64,000 nucleotides of DNA from Agrobacterium vitis (GCF_013337045.2 NZ_CP118259.1:3117001-3181000); one strand, 5' to 3'; shown: positions 1 to 9,269, counted from the stretch's first letter. Translations and numbers: made by a program. The notes: generated from the sequence alone by a model not told the origin.

Positions 1-226
1 TGCCGTAGCTGGACAGGGTGATGAACTCCACTTCAGGCGCAATGCCGACATGATGCAGCGCGCGGATCAGGTCGGCGGCGAAAATGAACGAGCCTTTCAA
101 GATCGAAATCACCAGAAGATCCTCGGAAGGACCATCGACAATCGCCTTGGCGATCTCGATATTGCGGGCGGCGATCTGTTCGGCCGTGAACAAAGGTTCG
201 ATATTTTTTCCGCGAACGACAGGCAT
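1..226 (-). CDS. hpt: Hypoxanthine phosphoribosyltransferase, N-terminal fragment cut by the window edge
   Basis: The first 75 codons are visible on the minus strand; the rest lies beyond position 1. The ATG at 226 follows GGAG with a 5-base spacer. The product matches type I phosphoribosyltransferases of the HPRT family. It has a short N-terminal helix, then ILKGSFIF at residues 42-49, the conserved LKG loop that contacts pyrophosphate. The segment ending SSYG follows at 72-75, just before the PRPP-binding region, which is off the window. The enzyme salvages hypoxanthine and guanine by joining them to PRPP to give IMP and GMP. The PRPP loop cannot be checked here, so the family call rests on the N-terminal third. 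Confidence 0.88.
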   Translation of the reverse strand, partial: MPVVRGKNIEPLFTAEQIAARNIEIAKAIVDGPSEDLLVISILKGSFIFAADLIRALHHVGIAPEVEFITLSSYG

Positions 227-294
227 GGAGTCTCCAGGATTTCGCTGCCGATCTTCAGGCGACAGGTTTTTCTTTCACCCTGCCGATAGCACAA

Positions 295-984
295 TCAGGA
301 TTGCGAGGCATCCTTAGGTGCAAAGGAAAGCTTGAGTTCCGGCGTTTTTCCACCGGGATGGCGCAGCCGGGCCGCAATGCCACGGCTATGGCCGATACCG
401 ATTTCCGGCGCGGGCGGGGTGATAATCGTCGAGGCAATAAGACGGCCATCCGAATAGAGATCCGCCCTGATATCCGGCAGGGCCTGCGTCGTCGCGGCAT
501 GATTCTCCACAATCGCGTTGACCAGCAGAACCGGCATGCCACCGGAATTTTGTGGTGTCAGGCTGACATGGGTAATGTCGAGCGGATTTCTGGCAGGGAC
601 CGCCTCTGTGCCGCCAATCAAGCAAAAACCACCTGCGCTGAAAAACATCAGCACGGCAAGGGCTGCTATCAACGAGGTGAAAGACCGTTCCGATAGCTGC
701 CCCAGGCGATTTTCCAACAGGACGACATGCCGGACCGTATAATTGACCAGAGCGTGCAGCACGCCCTGCGCTGCCGGCGCCTGTGGCCGGTATCGGGTGT
801 TCATCTCCGCCTGAATTCGGCTTCGAAGTGCGCCGACGGGATCACCGACCGTGACGAATTTCGCATCGCTCACATCTTCCTCCAGCCGAAAGCCGGGACG
901 TGGTATGGGGCGATAGGGCCGCTCGGGCGGCAAGAGATCGATATCGGGTTCGACATATTTAGGCCGAAAACGGAATGCGTTCAT
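295..984 (-). CDS. Single-pass membrane protein with a DUF3426-like C-terminal domain, function unknown
   Basis: The protein has 229 residues. The ATG at 984 is preceded by GAGGG with a good spacer; a longer reading from 1131 adds residues that look non-coding. Residues 1-60 are basic and Pro-rich and probably cytoplasmic. One hydrophobic helix lies at about 104-124. The C-terminal 90 residues form a beta-rich domain that resembles the DUF3426 half of the MJ0042 zinc-finger proteins often found beside ftsE in rhizobia. No CxxC zinc ribbon is present at the N-terminus. The gene is divergent from ftsE across a 282-base gap. I infer an envelope-associated role from position only. The ORF itself is well supported, the domain link less so. 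Confidence 0.7.
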   Translation of the reverse strand: MNAFRFRPKYVEPDIDLLPPERPYRPIPRPGFRLEEDVSDAKFVTVGDPVGALRSRIQAEMNTRYRPQAPAAQGVLHALVNYTVRHVVLLENRLGQLSERSFTSLIAALAVLMFFSAGGFCLIGGTEAVPARNPLDITHVSLTPQNSGGMPVLLVNAIVENHAATTQALPDIRADLYSDGRLIASTIITPPAPEIGIGHSRGIAARLRHPGGKTPELKLSFAPKDASQS

Positions 985-1266
985 GGAACCCTCGCCACAG
1001 CAGGTCCAGACATTGGATGAAAAGAACCAAGTCCGGCTTGCCTTCAACAGAGATGAATCGCCCTTGATCGAAAGCTCCGCACCAGCCAGATGCGATAGAA
1101 TACGAAGGGGCATTGAAACCAATCCATCCAAGTCGTAAATTCGAATGGTTAATGATTTGTAAAAAATCGCCGGATTGGCGCCGTAACATCGCGGCGTTTA
1201 CCAAATGGTAACCGGAACCGTTAAGAACTGAGCAGTCGTCAACAGGCTCAAGCCCGGGTTTATCCA
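985..1266. other. Divergent intergenic region upstream of ftsE
   Basis: This 282-base stretch must hold the promoters for the minus-strand membrane protein and for ftsEX. I see no gene in it. It is AT-richer around 1140-1200. A TTAA-N7-TAAA string at 1149-1163 resembles half of a CtrA site but is not a full match. Confidence 0.5.
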
Positions 1267-1926
1267 TTGATCCACTTCGAAAATGTCGGCCTGCGATATG
1301 GGATGGGGCCTGAAATCCTCCGCGACCTGACCTTTGACATCCCAAAGCGCTCCTTCCAGTTCCTGACCGGGCCGTCGGGCGCTGGCAAGACCACGCTTTT
1401 GCGCCTGCTGTTCATGTCGCTTAAACCGACACGTGGCCTGATTCGCAGTTTCGGTCGTGATATTACCCAGATTCCGCGCAATGAATTGCCTTTGCTGCGC
1501 CGCAGGGTCGGCATCGTCTTCCAGGATTTCCAATTGCTTGACCATCTGACGACCTATGAAAATGTCGCCTTGCCGCTACGGGTGCGCGGCAAGGATGAGG
1601 CGAGCTATAAGCAGGATGTGCTGGAACTGTTGAAATGGGTGGGGCTGGGCGAGCGTATCAACGTTCTGCCGCCAATCCTGTCGGGCGGGGAAAAGCAGCG
1701 CGTTGCGATTGCCAGAGCCCTGATCGACCGGCCCGAAGTGCTGCTGGCCGATGAGCCGACCGGCAATGTCGATCCACCGATGGCGCGCCGCCTGCTCAGC
1801 CTGTTTCTGGAGCTGAACCGGCTGGGCACTGCCGTGGTGATCGCCACCCACGATCTGGCCCTGATGGACCAGGTCGATGCCCGGCGGATGATCCTGACTG
1901 AAGGGCGGCTCGATATTTATGAATGA
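1267..1926 (+). CDS. ftsE: Cell division ATP-binding protein FtsE
   Basis: This 219-residue ABC ATPase is the usual FtsE length. The Walker A motif GPSGAGKT is at 35-42, the signature LSGGEKQ at 138-144, the Walker B Asp-Glu before PTG at 162-163, and the switch His at 195. FtsE works with FtsX at the inner membrane to couple ATP hydrolysis to activation of cell-wall hydrolases at the septum. The start appears to be TTG at 1267, because no ATG fits the conserved N-terminus IHFENVGLRYG and no strong Shine-Dalgarno precedes it. The 3' end overlaps ftsX by 8 bases, which indicates translational coupling. The ABC motifs and the ftsX partner make the call secure. Confidence 0.96.
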   Translation: MIHFENVGLRYGMGPEILRDLTFDIPKRSFQFLTGPSGAGKTTLLRLLFMSLKPTRGLIRSFGRDITQIPRNELPLLRRRVGIVFQDFQLLDHLTTYENVALPLRVRGKDEASYKQDVLELLKWVGLGERINVLPPILSGGEKQRVAIARALIDRPEVLLADEPTGNVDPPMARRLLSLFLELNRLGTAVVIATHDLALMDQVDARRMILTEGRLDIYE

Positions 1927-2977
1927 CCGCAAATCCCTGCCACCGCAGCCGAAAAAAATACCCGTGACCCCACCGCTGGCCAAGACCCCGCCGCCGGAGC
2001 GAGCAAAGGCGCAAAGGCGGGTGGAAATGCAGGTTCGCCCCACCGGCGCCATCCTGCCGCCCTCCAACATCCAGGGCAATGCGCTGATGGTGGTGATCGC
2101 CATCATGGCGTTCCTGGCCTGCCTGACGCTCGGCGCGGTGTCGATTGTCCGGGGAACGGCGTCCAGCTGGCAAAGCCAGATCTCCCGCGAGGTGACGATC
2201 CAGATCAAGCCGGACGACACTGTCAACATGGATGAGGCCTTGACGAAAGCCAAGGACCTGGCGCTAACCTTCGTCGGCACCAAGACCGGACAAATCGTCG
2301 ATGAGGCCGCAACGGCCCGCCTGCTGGAGCCATGGCTCGGCACGGGATTGGATATCAACGACCTTCCGGTGCCTCGGCTGGTCATTATCACCATTGACGA
2401 GAACAATCCGCCTGACTTCGCCGCCATGCGTGATCTTTTGACCTCGCAGATCCCCCAGGCTTCGCTGGATGATCACCGCACCTGGGTGGACCGCCTGGTA
2501 TCGATGGCCCGCACCACGGTGCTGATTGGCTTTGGCCTGCTGATCCTGGTGTTTACCGCCATGGTGCTGACGGTGATTTTTGCAACGCGCGGCGCCTTGT
2601 CCGGCAATCGGCATATTATCGAGGTCCTGCATTTCGTCGGTGCCGAAAGCCTGTTCGTGGCGCGGGAATTCCAGAAGCATTTCCTGAAGATCAGCCTGAA
2701 AGGCTCCGCGGCCGGCGGGCTTGCCGCAGCCAGCCTGTTTGCGCTGGCCAGCATCTGGCAGGACAATACGCTCGCCACGCCGCAAACCGATCAGGCCACC
2801 GCCATGTTTGGCCGGTTCGAAATCGGCTTTTCCGGCTACCTCGGTATTTTCGCCACGATGATCGTTATTGCTCTGCTGACAACGGTCACGGCCAGGTTGA
2901 CTGTCATGCGCGCCATCTATGAAATCGACCAGATCAGGTCGGACCCCAGCCGCAGCGGCGGGTTGCCGCCCGAATGA
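1919..2977 (+). CDS. ftsX: Cell division permease FtsX
   Basis: This 352-residue protein starts inside the end of ftsE. It has a Pro/Lys-rich cytoplasmic N-terminus of about 50 residues, a first membrane helix at about 54-76, and a periplasmic domain of roughly 115 residues. Three more hydrophobic segments lie at about 197-222, 262-280 and 305-328. This is the four-helix FtsX fold with one large periplasmic loop that binds hydrolase activators. The long Pro-rich N-terminus is typical of alphaproteobacterial FtsX. No other reading is likely given the partner gene. Confidence 0.94.
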   Translation: MNDRKSLPPQPKKIPVTPPLAKTPPPERAKAQRRVEMQVRPTGAILPPSNIQGNALMVVIAIMAFLACLTLGAVSIVRGTASSWQSQISREVTIQIKPDDTVNMDEALTKAKDLALTFVGTKTGQIVDEAATARLLEPWLGTGLDINDLPVPRLVIITIDENNPPDFAAMRDLLTSQIPQASLDDHRTWVDRLVSMARTTVLIGFGLLILVFTAMVLTVIFATRGALSGNRHIIEVLHFVGAESLFVAREFQKHFLKISLKGSAAGGLAAASLFALASIWQDNTLATPQTDQATAMFGRFEIGFSGYLGIFATMIVIALLTTVTARLTVMRAIYEIDQIRSDPSRSGGLPPE

Positions 2978-2993
2978 TCTATTTATCCGTCCT

Positions 2994-3020
2994 TGATGCG
3001 GGGATGCACCAGCATCCTCG
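2994..3020. repeat. Short hairpin after ftsX, possible degenerate copy of the window's palindromic element
   Basis: GGATGC at 3002-3007 pairs with GCATCC at 3012-3017 across the loop ACCA. Read on the minus strand it contains CGAGGATGC-N4-GCATC, the core shared by the palindromic elements near 24.1, 27.0, 31.8 and 56.1 kb, but the flanks do not match. It may instead be a weak ftsX terminator. Confidence 0.35.
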
Positions 3021-3761
3021 ATGCAGTTCCATTACGCACGAGCAATGACAATGCGCCAAGCAGACCCTGACCAGGATCAAGGCAGCCGGACCGCCAAACT
3101 ATTCCATCGGCAAGCACCGCTGCGCCGCCTGCTACGCTATGGCGGCTATGCCATTCTTTTGCTGATGGCCTGTCTTGTCGCCGGTTTCCTGCATTTCGCC
3201 GATGACGTCACCGCGATGATGCCACCTGCTGAGCCCAAGGCTGATGCCATTGTCGTCCTGACGGGGGGCTATCAGCGCATCGACCAGGCTGTCGACCTGT
3301 TGCGCAAGGGATCGGGACGGCGGCTGTTGATTTCCGGTGTCCATCCATCCACATCGCCCGCAACCATTCGCAGGATGACGCAAAGCTCACCGGATCTATT
3401 TGCCTGCTGCGTGGATATGGGCTACCGCGCCATCGACACCATCGGCAATGCCAATGAAACCGCCCAGTGGATCCACGACAAGGGCTTTTCCTCGGTTCTG
3501 GTCGTCACCAGCAATTACCATATGCGCCGCAGCCTGATGGAACTGCGCCGTACAGACCATCAAACCCAGTTCATTCCCTATCCGGTCGTCACAGCCGATT
3601 TGCGCACCAGGGCCTGGTATGCCGATCCCAATGCGCTGCGCACGCTGCTGTCGGAATATGCCAAGATCCTCATTGCCTATACCCGCGATCTCGGCGGCTG
3701 GGACAATTGGCAGGGGCTTCGCACGTCTGGCAGTGCACCACAACAATCCTCCCAAAGCTAA
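3021..3761 (+). CDS. YdcF-like (DUF218) membrane-anchored protein
   Basis: The protein has up to 246 residues. It has a basic N-terminus, one membrane helix at about 40-62, and then a DUF218 domain. The domain opens with ADAIVVLTGG and contains GNANET and the segment VTSNYHMRRS, the usual conserved blocks of ElyC/YdcF/SanA-type proteins. In this family the domain faces the periplasm and has been linked to envelope polysaccharide or lipid-carrier metabolism, but the reaction is not settled. An in-frame ATG at 3045 is an equally good start. The gene follows ftsEX on the same strand and precedes plsC, an envelope-biogenesis neighbourhood. Confidence 0.85.
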   Translation: MQFHYARAMTMRQADPDQDQGSRTAKLFHRQAPLRRLLRYGGYAILLLMACLVAGFLHFADDVTAMMPPAEPKADAIVVLTGGYQRIDQAVDLLRKGSGRRLLISGVHPSTSPATIRRMTQSSPDLFACCVDMGYRAIDTIGNANETAQWIHDKGFSSVLVVTSNYHMRRSLMELRRTDHQTQFIPYPVVTADLRTRAWYADPNALRTLLSEYAKILIAYTRDLGGWDNWQGLRTSGSAPQQSSQS

Positions 3762-3840
3762 TCAGACCTGCGATACCTAACCATCTTCCGCTGATTGGAA
3801 AATTCGTATAGGCAGGGCCATCTGTCGGCGGAATATCTTC

Positions 3841-4644
3841 ATGCTTGCTTTGCGGTCCCATGTTTTCAACGTGCTGTTTTATGCCTGCCTGATCCTCTGG
3901 ATGGTCTTGGCCGCACCGATCTATTTCATCTTGCCGCGCAAAATCGCATATTCTGTCCCCAAGACATGGGCGCGGTTCAGTCATTGGCTGATGAAAACCG
4001 TGGTCGGCACGACATTCGAAATTGAAGGCCTGGAGAATATCCCAGACTCCGGCTACATCCTCGCACCAAAGCACCAATCCTTCTGGGATACCTATGCGCT
4101 TCTGCCCTGGCTGGATGATCCGGTCTTTATTCTCAAGCGGGAATTGATGTGGATTCCGTTCTTCGGCTGGTATGCCGCCAAGCAAAACATGATCCCGGTC
4201 AATCGCGGTGGACGTGGCAAGGAAATGGTCAAGGTCATGCAGCGTGCCGCCGTGGAAGTGCGCAACGGCCGCCAATTGGTCATTTATCCTGAGGGGACAA
4301 GACGCCCGCCCGGCGCCGATCCTGAATATAAATTCGGCATCGCCCGGCTTTACCGCGATCTCAAAGTGCCGGTCGTGCCGGTTGCCATGCATGCCGGTCT
4401 GTTCTGGCCGCGGCGCAGCCTGATGCGCTATCCCGGGCATTACAAGATTCGTATCCTTCCCCCCATCCAGCCGGGAATGAAGCCCGATGCATTTTTTGCA
4501 GTATTGACCCGCCAGTTGGAGGCGGCCAGCGACGCACTGCTGCTGGAGGCGGCCCAGACCAATCTGGATCTCCCCCTGCCGCCGACCGCCAAACACCGTC
4601 TTGAAACCATGAGAGCGCAGGAACAGGCCAAGAACCCCTCATAG
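3841..4644 (+). CDS. plsC: 1-acyl-sn-glycerol-3-phosphate acyltransferase (PlsC family)
   Basis: The protein has 267 residues. A hydrophobic helix at about 10-31 anchors it to the membrane. The acyltransferase motif HX4D is His78 to Asp83 and the glycerol-phosphate-binding block YPEGTR is at 149-154. The family transfers a fatty acyl chain to the 2-position of lysophosphatidic acid, the second step of phospholipid synthesis. Rhizobia carry several PlsC paralogues and some act on ornithine lipids, so the exact acceptor is not fixed by sequence. The last 6 bases overlap the end of the convergent gene at 4639. Confidence 0.9.
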   Translation: MLALRSHVFNVLFYACLILWMVLAAPIYFILPRKIAYSVPKTWARFSHWLMKTVVGTTFEIEGLENIPDSGYILAPKHQSFWDTYALLPWLDDPVFILKRELMWIPFFGWYAAKQNMIPVNRGGRGKEMVKVMQRAAVEVRNGRQLVIYPEGTRRPPGADPEYKFGIARLYRDLKVPVVPVAMHAGLFWPRRSLMRYPGHYKIRILPPIQPGMKPDAFFAVLTRQLEAASDALLLEAAQTNLDLPLPPTAKHRLETMRAQEQAKNPS

Positions 4645-5178
4645 CGTCGGTTTGTTCAGCCCCTTGACCACCTGCTCCAGCCAATGATCGCGGATGCCCA
4701 TGCTGCGCAGGTGTTCTACGGTATTTTCGACATAGGCCCGGTTATCACCCGACTGGCCACTGGCCTGCGCGGTAACCTGTACCGCCTCCTCAACGGTAAT
4801 CGCTCCCGCATATTGGCGGTGGTTTCGGTCCACCACGTAGCCAGTGCCAAGCACCCGGCGCCCATCAGACAGTTGCAACCGCAGCGTTTTTTCCTGATAG
4901 ACCTGCGTCACCAGTTCCCGCGCCCGCAAATAGTCGAGCGTTTGCGGCCATGACGACGGACTAACACGAAAAGCCACACCATGGCAGGAACCACCTCGAT
5001 CCAGCCCCAGAACCAGGCCAGGGGTCTGTTCGGTGCCGCGATGCACGAAAGATCGAACGCAAAGAGAGCGGCGAAACCCATGGGCCCTGGCAGCCTGCCG
5101 TTCTTCATGGACAAAGCCGGGATTCCACATCAAAGACCCGTAGCCAAACACCCAAAATTCGTCCATATCGCTGGTCAT
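4639..5178 (-). CDS. ChaC-like gamma-glutamylcyclotransferase
   Basis: The protein has 179 residues. The start ATG at 5178 follows AGGAG at a spacing of 8; upstream in-frame sequence is not protein-like. FGYGSLMW at 11-18 is the glycine-rich substrate loop of the cyclotransferase fold. The block YLRARE at 83-88 places Glu88 as the probable catalytic acid. ChaC-type enzymes act on glutathione, releasing 5-oxoproline and Cys-Gly. The gene converges on plsC and overlaps it by 6 bases, so the two 3' ends share no terminator. Glutathione as the substrate is inferred from the family. Confidence 0.9.
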   Translation of the reverse strand: MTSDMDEFWVFGYGSLMWNPGFVHEERQAARAHGFRRSLCVRSFVHRGTEQTPGLVLGLDRGGSCHGVAFRVSPSSWPQTLDYLRARELVTQVYQEKTLRLQLSDGRRVLGTGYVVDRNHRQYAGAITVEEAVQVTAQASGQSGDNRAYVENTVEHLRSMGIRDHWLEQVVKGLNKPTL

Positions 5179-5350
5179 AGTGCTGGCTCCTGCTGTCTCA
5201 TTCCCGAATTTTGATAGGTTTGGGTTGAAATTATCCAGCAGAAATGAATTTTTACAGCAGTCTTTGCACTGATAAACGGTGCTCGGCTCTGGTGCCTCAA
5301 AAGTCGCCTCGGTGACCGCTGAGCAAAATGGAAGACAATTGGAGAAGCGC

Positions 5351-6364
5351 ATGGCCATGTCCAGCCGGACGAAGAGACCCCGGAAGAGATCGCGAGTTCT
5401 CTTGGTGGGCATTGTGCTTGTCCTGCTCGGTATCGTATACACCGCAGGCTGGTTCGCCGCTGCCAATTACGCCACGACAAAACTCGAACATGCCTTTGAC
5501 GGTGATAATCCACTGGCTTCTGCCCTCGATTGCCCCGGAATGCGGATGAGTGGCTTTCCGCTGCATATCGGGTTGAATTGCACCAAAGTTTCGGTCAACG
5601 ATCACCGCAATGGCATTACCGGATCATCAGGCGCCTTCCGGTCGTCGGCAGAAATTTTCCGGCCCGGCAGAATCAAATGGGAAATCGACGGGCCAGCCAT
5701 TCTGCAAACCTCCACTGGGCTTGCCGGTGCTTTTCAATGGGACAGCTTTCGCTCCACCTTGTCGCTGGGCATGAACGGCGTCGATTCGTCAGCAAGCGTG
5801 ATCCAGAAATTGCAGGCCAACCTGACCGACGCGCTCTCCGGCCGGGTTCTGAGGATCGATGCCACTGAGAGCCGGACGCGGCTGCAACGCGATGGCGAGG
5901 ACCTCGTGGGAACCGCCCGCTTGACCGGCTTGGATTTTGGCCAGGACGACCGCAACCCCGATCTGCCGCCCATGGCCGCACAGTTGGATGTGAAATTACT
6001 CGCCCAGGCAGGCGCCCTCGATATCGAACATCCGGAACCCATACAATTGCGGGGTCTAAGCGGCGACATCCGCAATCTGCAGATCGATATGGGCCAAGGC
6101 CGCACGATTACTGCCAGTGGACCGATTTCCATCGATAACGCAGGCCTTGCTAACGGCACGCTCAAGCTGGAAATTGGCAAGGTCGATGCATGGCGGGACC
6201 TGGTGATTGCCGCCTATCCCGAAACCAAGGACATCGCCCGGATGGCTGCCAAGGGATTGAAAGCGGTGTTCCTTGGCCAGAATAAGGGCCAGGTGACACT
6301 TCAGATCACCAATGGCGTCGTGGTTCTGGGCTTCATCCCGCTTGGCAATATCCCGCCGATCTGA
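5351..6364 (+). CDS. DUF2125 domain protein, membrane-anchored, function unknown
   Basis: The protein has 337 residues. ATG at 5351 follows GGAG with a 6-base spacer; the frame is open further upstream but that part lacks protein character. The N-terminus is strongly basic (SSRTKRPRKRSR) and is followed by one hydrophobic helix at about 16-40, so most of the protein is probably periplasmic. The remainder is a beta-rich domain recognised as DUF2125, common in Rhizobiales in this position beside tyrC and hisC. One DxxGxxxG-like segment near the end is conserved in the family, but no catalytic motif is evident. Confidence 0.8.
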   Translation: MAMSSRTKRPRKRSRVLLVGIVLVLLGIVYTAGWFAAANYATTKLEHAFDGDNPLASALDCPGMRMSGFPLHIGLNCTKVSVNDHRNGITGSSGAFRSSAEIFRPGRIKWEIDGPAILQTSTGLAGAFQWDSFRSTLSLGMNGVDSSASVIQKLQANLTDALSGRVLRIDATESRTRLQRDGEDLVGTARLTGLDFGQDDRNPDLPPMAAQLDVKLLAQAGALDIEHPEPIQLRGLSGDIRNLQIDMGQGRTITASGPISIDNAGLANGTLKLEIGKVDAWRDLVIAAYPETKDIARMAAKGLKAVFLGQNKGQVTLQITNGVVVLGFIPLGNIPPI

Positions 6365-6381
6365 ACCGGGCACCAGACGGT

Positions 6382-7317
6382 CTATCCGTTCGTCTTGCCA
6401 TCCAGCCCATGACGGCCGAAATCCGGCACGTCCACATCCTGGCCCGCGTCGATGATCGAGCGGCGTATTGTGCGGGTGCGGGTGAACAGCTCAAACAGTT
6501 TATCGCCCTCCCCCCAACGGATCGCCCGTTGCAGATAGGCGAGGTCTTCTGAAAACCGCGCCAGCATTTCCAGAATGGCGTCCTTGTTGTGCAGGCAGAC
6601 ATCGCGCCACATGGTGGGATCGGACGCCGCCAGACGGGTAAAATCGCGAAAACCGGAGGCCGAATATTTGATGACTTCCGATTCCGTCACCGCTTCGAGA
6701 TCGTCCGCAGTGCCGACGATATTATAGGCGATGATATGGGGAAGATGCGAAACGATCGCCAATACCTTGTCATGGTGCAGCGGGTCCATTTCATCGACGC
6801 GCGAGCCCAGTGCTTCCCAAAAACGCTTGAGCCGGGCAATCGCCTGCTGATCCGTATTCTCCAGCGGTGTGAAAATGCACCAGCGTCCATTGAACAGACC
6901 GACAAAACCAGCATCGGGGCCGGATTTCTCCGTACCAGCCAGCGGATGACCCGGAATGAAATGCACATGACCAGGCATATGCGGCGCCATTTGCGCAATG
7001 ACAGAGGCTTTGGTGGACCCCACGTCGGTGACGATAGCCCCCGGCGCAAGATGCGGCGCTATCTGGATGGCCACCGTTTCGGAGGCACCGACCGGCACCG
7101 AAACGATCACCAGATCGGCCCCTGCAACCGCCTCGGCAGCCGACGTCGTATAGCGATCCCCAAGCTTCAATTCCTCGGCCCGCCGCAAGGTATCCACCGA
7201 GCGGGTTGAAACGACGATCTCACGCGCCAGGCCAAGCGCACGCACGTCACGAGCAATGGAAGAGCCGATCAAGCCGATGCCGATCAGTGCGATCCGGTCA
7301 AACTGGGTGCTGGCCAT
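6382..7317 (-). CDS. tyrC: Prephenate/arogenate dehydrogenase family protein
   Basis: The protein has 311 residues. The dinucleotide-binding motif GIGLIGSS is at 13-20, followed by the TyrA-type domain with HPLAGTEKSG, the conserved His-containing loop that binds the substrate carboxylate. The enzyme oxidatively decarboxylates prephenate or arogenate towards tyrosine. The ATG at 7317 shares one base with the hisC stop (TGATG), so the two genes are co-translated; a GTG one codon upstream is possible. Pairing with a HisC-like aminotransferase fits an arogenate route, but preference for NAD or for arogenate cannot be read from the sequence. Confidence 0.9.
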   Translation of the reverse strand: MASTQFDRIALIGIGLIGSSIARDVRALGLAREIVVSTRSVDTLRRAEELKLGDRYTTSAAEAVAGADLVIVSVPVGASETVAIQIAPHLAPGAIVTDVGSTKASVIAQMAPHMPGHVHFIPGHPLAGTEKSGPDAGFVGLFNGRWCIFTPLENTDQQAIARLKRFWEALGSRVDEMDPLHHDKVLAIVSHLPHIIAYNIVGTADDLEAVTESEVIKYSASGFRDFTRLAASDPTMWRDVCLHNKDAILEMLARFSEDLAYLQRAIRWGEGDKLFELFTRTRTIRRSIIDAGQDVDVPDFGRHGLDGKTNG

Positions 7318-8423
7318 CACGGCTTGCCCATAAATTCGGTCAGGGCATCCATTACGCCAAGATTGGCCTCAGGCGTGCCGATCGACATGCGCAGGGCATT
7401 GGCAAACCCATAACCCTTGACCGCCCGCAGGATGTAGCCACGGCTGGTCAGGAATTCGTCGGCCTCGGACGCCCGCTTGCCATCAACATCGGGAAAATGG
7501 ATGAGCAGGAAATTGGTGACCGACGGCGTGACCTTCAAGCCGAGCGCCTCGAAGGCCTGCGTCAGCCGGTCCAGCCATTCCAGATTGAAATCCACGGCCT
7601 TATCTGCAAAATCGCGGTCGAGAATGGCAGCGGCGCCCGCAGAAATCGCCGGGGCATTCATGTTGAACGGCCCACGCACCCGGTTCAGGGCATCGAGAAT
7701 GGCAGCCGGACCATACATCCAGCCGATCCTGAGCGCTGCCAGCCCGTGGATTTTCGAGAAGGTGCGGGTCATCACCACATTGCGGTTTTCAGAAACGATT
7801 TCCAGCCCGGCTTCGTAATCGTTGCGGCGAACATATTCGGCATAGGCCGCATCCAGCACCAACAGCACATGTTTCGGCAGGCCGGCGACCAGACGGCGAA
7901 TATCGGCACCCGGCACATAGGTCCCCGTTGGATTGCCAGGATTGGCTATGAACACCATCCGGGTCTTGTCCGTCACCGCCGCCAGAATGGCATCGACATC
8001 GACGCGGCAATCCTTTTCCTTGACCGTGACCGGCGTGGCACCTGCCGCCATGATCTGGATACGATAGACCAGGAAGCCATGCTCGGTGATAACAGCCTCA
8101 TCGCCCGTACCCAGATAGACATGGCAGAGCAGGCCTAGCAGCTCGTCCGAACCATTGCCGCAGAGAATATTGGCCGGGTTTAACCCGTGCGCGCCGGCAA
8201 TCGCCTCGCGCAGCTTCACGGCCTGGCCATCGGGATAAAGCTCGAGATTGGCGGCACCCGCCTTGAAAGCCTCAATGGCTTTCGGGCTTGGCCCCAGCGG
8301 CGTTTCATTCGATGAGAGCTTGAACACTTTTGCAACGCCAGGGGCGTGTTCTTTGCCGGGAACATAGGCGGCAATATCAAGGATTCCCGGACGTGGAACG
8401 GGCTGGTTCATGGTGCTGCTCAT
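7317..8423 (-). CDS. hisC: Histidinol-phosphate / aromatic aminotransferase
   Basis: This 368-residue class II pyridoxal-phosphate enzyme is the HisC length. NPGNPTG is at 161-167, Asp191 and Tyr194 lie in the cofactor site, and the PLP lysine is probably Lys224 in FSKIHG. The start chosen is the ATG at 8423 after AGGAAA; another ATG lies at 8411. Rhizobia often carry more than one HisC. The copy linked to tyrC probably transaminates prephenate or other aromatic oxo-acids as well as, or instead of, imidazole-acetol phosphate. That preference is an inference from neighbourhood. Confidence 0.9.
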   Translation of the reverse strand: MSSTMNQPVPRPGILDIAAYVPGKEHAPGVAKVFKLSSNETPLGPSPKAIEAFKAGAANLELYPDGQAVKLREAIAGAHGLNPANILCGNGSDELLGLLCHVYLGTGDEAVITEHGFLVYRIQIMAAGATPVTVKEKDCRVDVDAILAAVTDKTRMVFIANPGNPTGTYVPGADIRRLVAGLPKHVLLVLDAAYAEYVRRNDYEAGLEIVSENRNVVMTRTFSKIHGLAALRIGWMYGPAAILDALNRVRGPFNMNAPAISAGAAAILDRDFADKAVDFNLEWLDRLTQAFEALGLKVTPSVTNFLLIHFPDVDGKRASEADEFLTSRGYILRAVKGYGFANALRMSIGTPEANLGVMDALTEFMGKP

Positions 8424-8507
8424 TGACGTGATTTCCTGGTTTTTGGTCTTGAACCTGATGCGGTTCAAACAGGCTGGCTCAAATAGGTATGCAGTAGCCC
8501 GGAACCT

Positions 8508-9269
8508 CTATTTTGTCGAGGGCGGCAACAGGGTTTGGCGTGTGGTTGGCACGCCTTGCGGGCTCAAAACCGGAGCAAATACCCGGCGCGATGCGCGCAT
8601 GGCGACCGGCAACCCCTGATAGAGCCGCTTTTGCGCCTCGACAACGATAACGCCAGCAAAAGCCGGTGACAGCATGCGACCGAAGCGCTCGAAGGCACTA
8701 TGCATTTTCAACATGGTTCTGAGCTTGGATGGAGGGAAAAACAATGCCTCGGTGCTGGCTCCCGGCGTAAAATTGGTCTCGCGCAGCAGCGCCGTCAACT
8801 GACCCCGAGAATAGGGGCGACCGGAGCCGAAAGGCGTATGCTCCATCCGCGCCCAGACCCCACGGCGATTGGGTACCACCATGACCAACCGCCCACCCGG
8901 CGCCAGAACCCGCCAGATTTCCTTGAGCGTTTCGCGCGGATTCTCGGCAAATTCCAGGGAATGGACCATCAACACCCGATCGATGGAACTGTCGGGCAGC
9001 GGTAGTTCCTCATCGAACACCAATGAGGTGGCGGAAAGCTCGCCCGGCGGCCAGTTCACCGCGCCCTGTCCCGCCGGCATGAAGGCGAAGGTGCGCTCGG
9101 TATCGGCCCGAAACCGATCCAGATACGGCACCGAATAGCCCAGCCCCACCAGCCGCTCCTCCGGCAGCCGCGCCCAGAGCGACGACAGCGCCATGGTAAT
9201 GGATTGCTCGGCGGCATGGCCAAGCATGGTGTGATAGAACTGACGAAGATCGACTATATCCACATGCAT
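8508..9269 (-). CDS. Class I SAM-dependent methyltransferase
   Basis: The protein has 253 residues. The fold is the methyltransferase type 11 family. An acidic strand end at FDEELPLPDSSIDRV is followed by EIWRVLAPGGRLVMVVPNR, the motif after the central strand, and the C-terminus is basic. The typical GxGxG motif I is not obvious; the segment around GLGYSVPYL near residue 45 takes its place. The substrate is unknown. It is divergent from gloB across 92 bases, an arrangement seen in other rhizobia, which suggests a shared promoter region rather than a shared pathway. Confidence 0.82.
   Translation of the reverse strand: MHVDIVDLRQFYHTMLGHAAEQSITMALSSLWARLPEERLVGLGYSVPYLDRFRADTERTFAFMPAGQGAVNWPPGELSATSLVFDEELPLPDSSIDRVLMVHSLEFAENPRETLKEIWRVLAPGGRLVMVVPNRRGVWARMEHTPFGSGRPYSRGQLTALLRETNFTPGASTEALFFPPSKLRTMLKMHSAFERFGRMLSPAFAGVIVVEAQKRLYQGLPVAMRASRRVFAPVLSPQGVPTTRQTLLPPSTK

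Noticed and set aside
1149..1163. CtrA-like TTAA-N7-TAAA ahead of ftsE
   Set aside because: One half-site is imperfect and the flanks do not match TTAA-N7-TTAAC. It is too weak to call as a site, though cell-cycle control of ftsE would be sensible.
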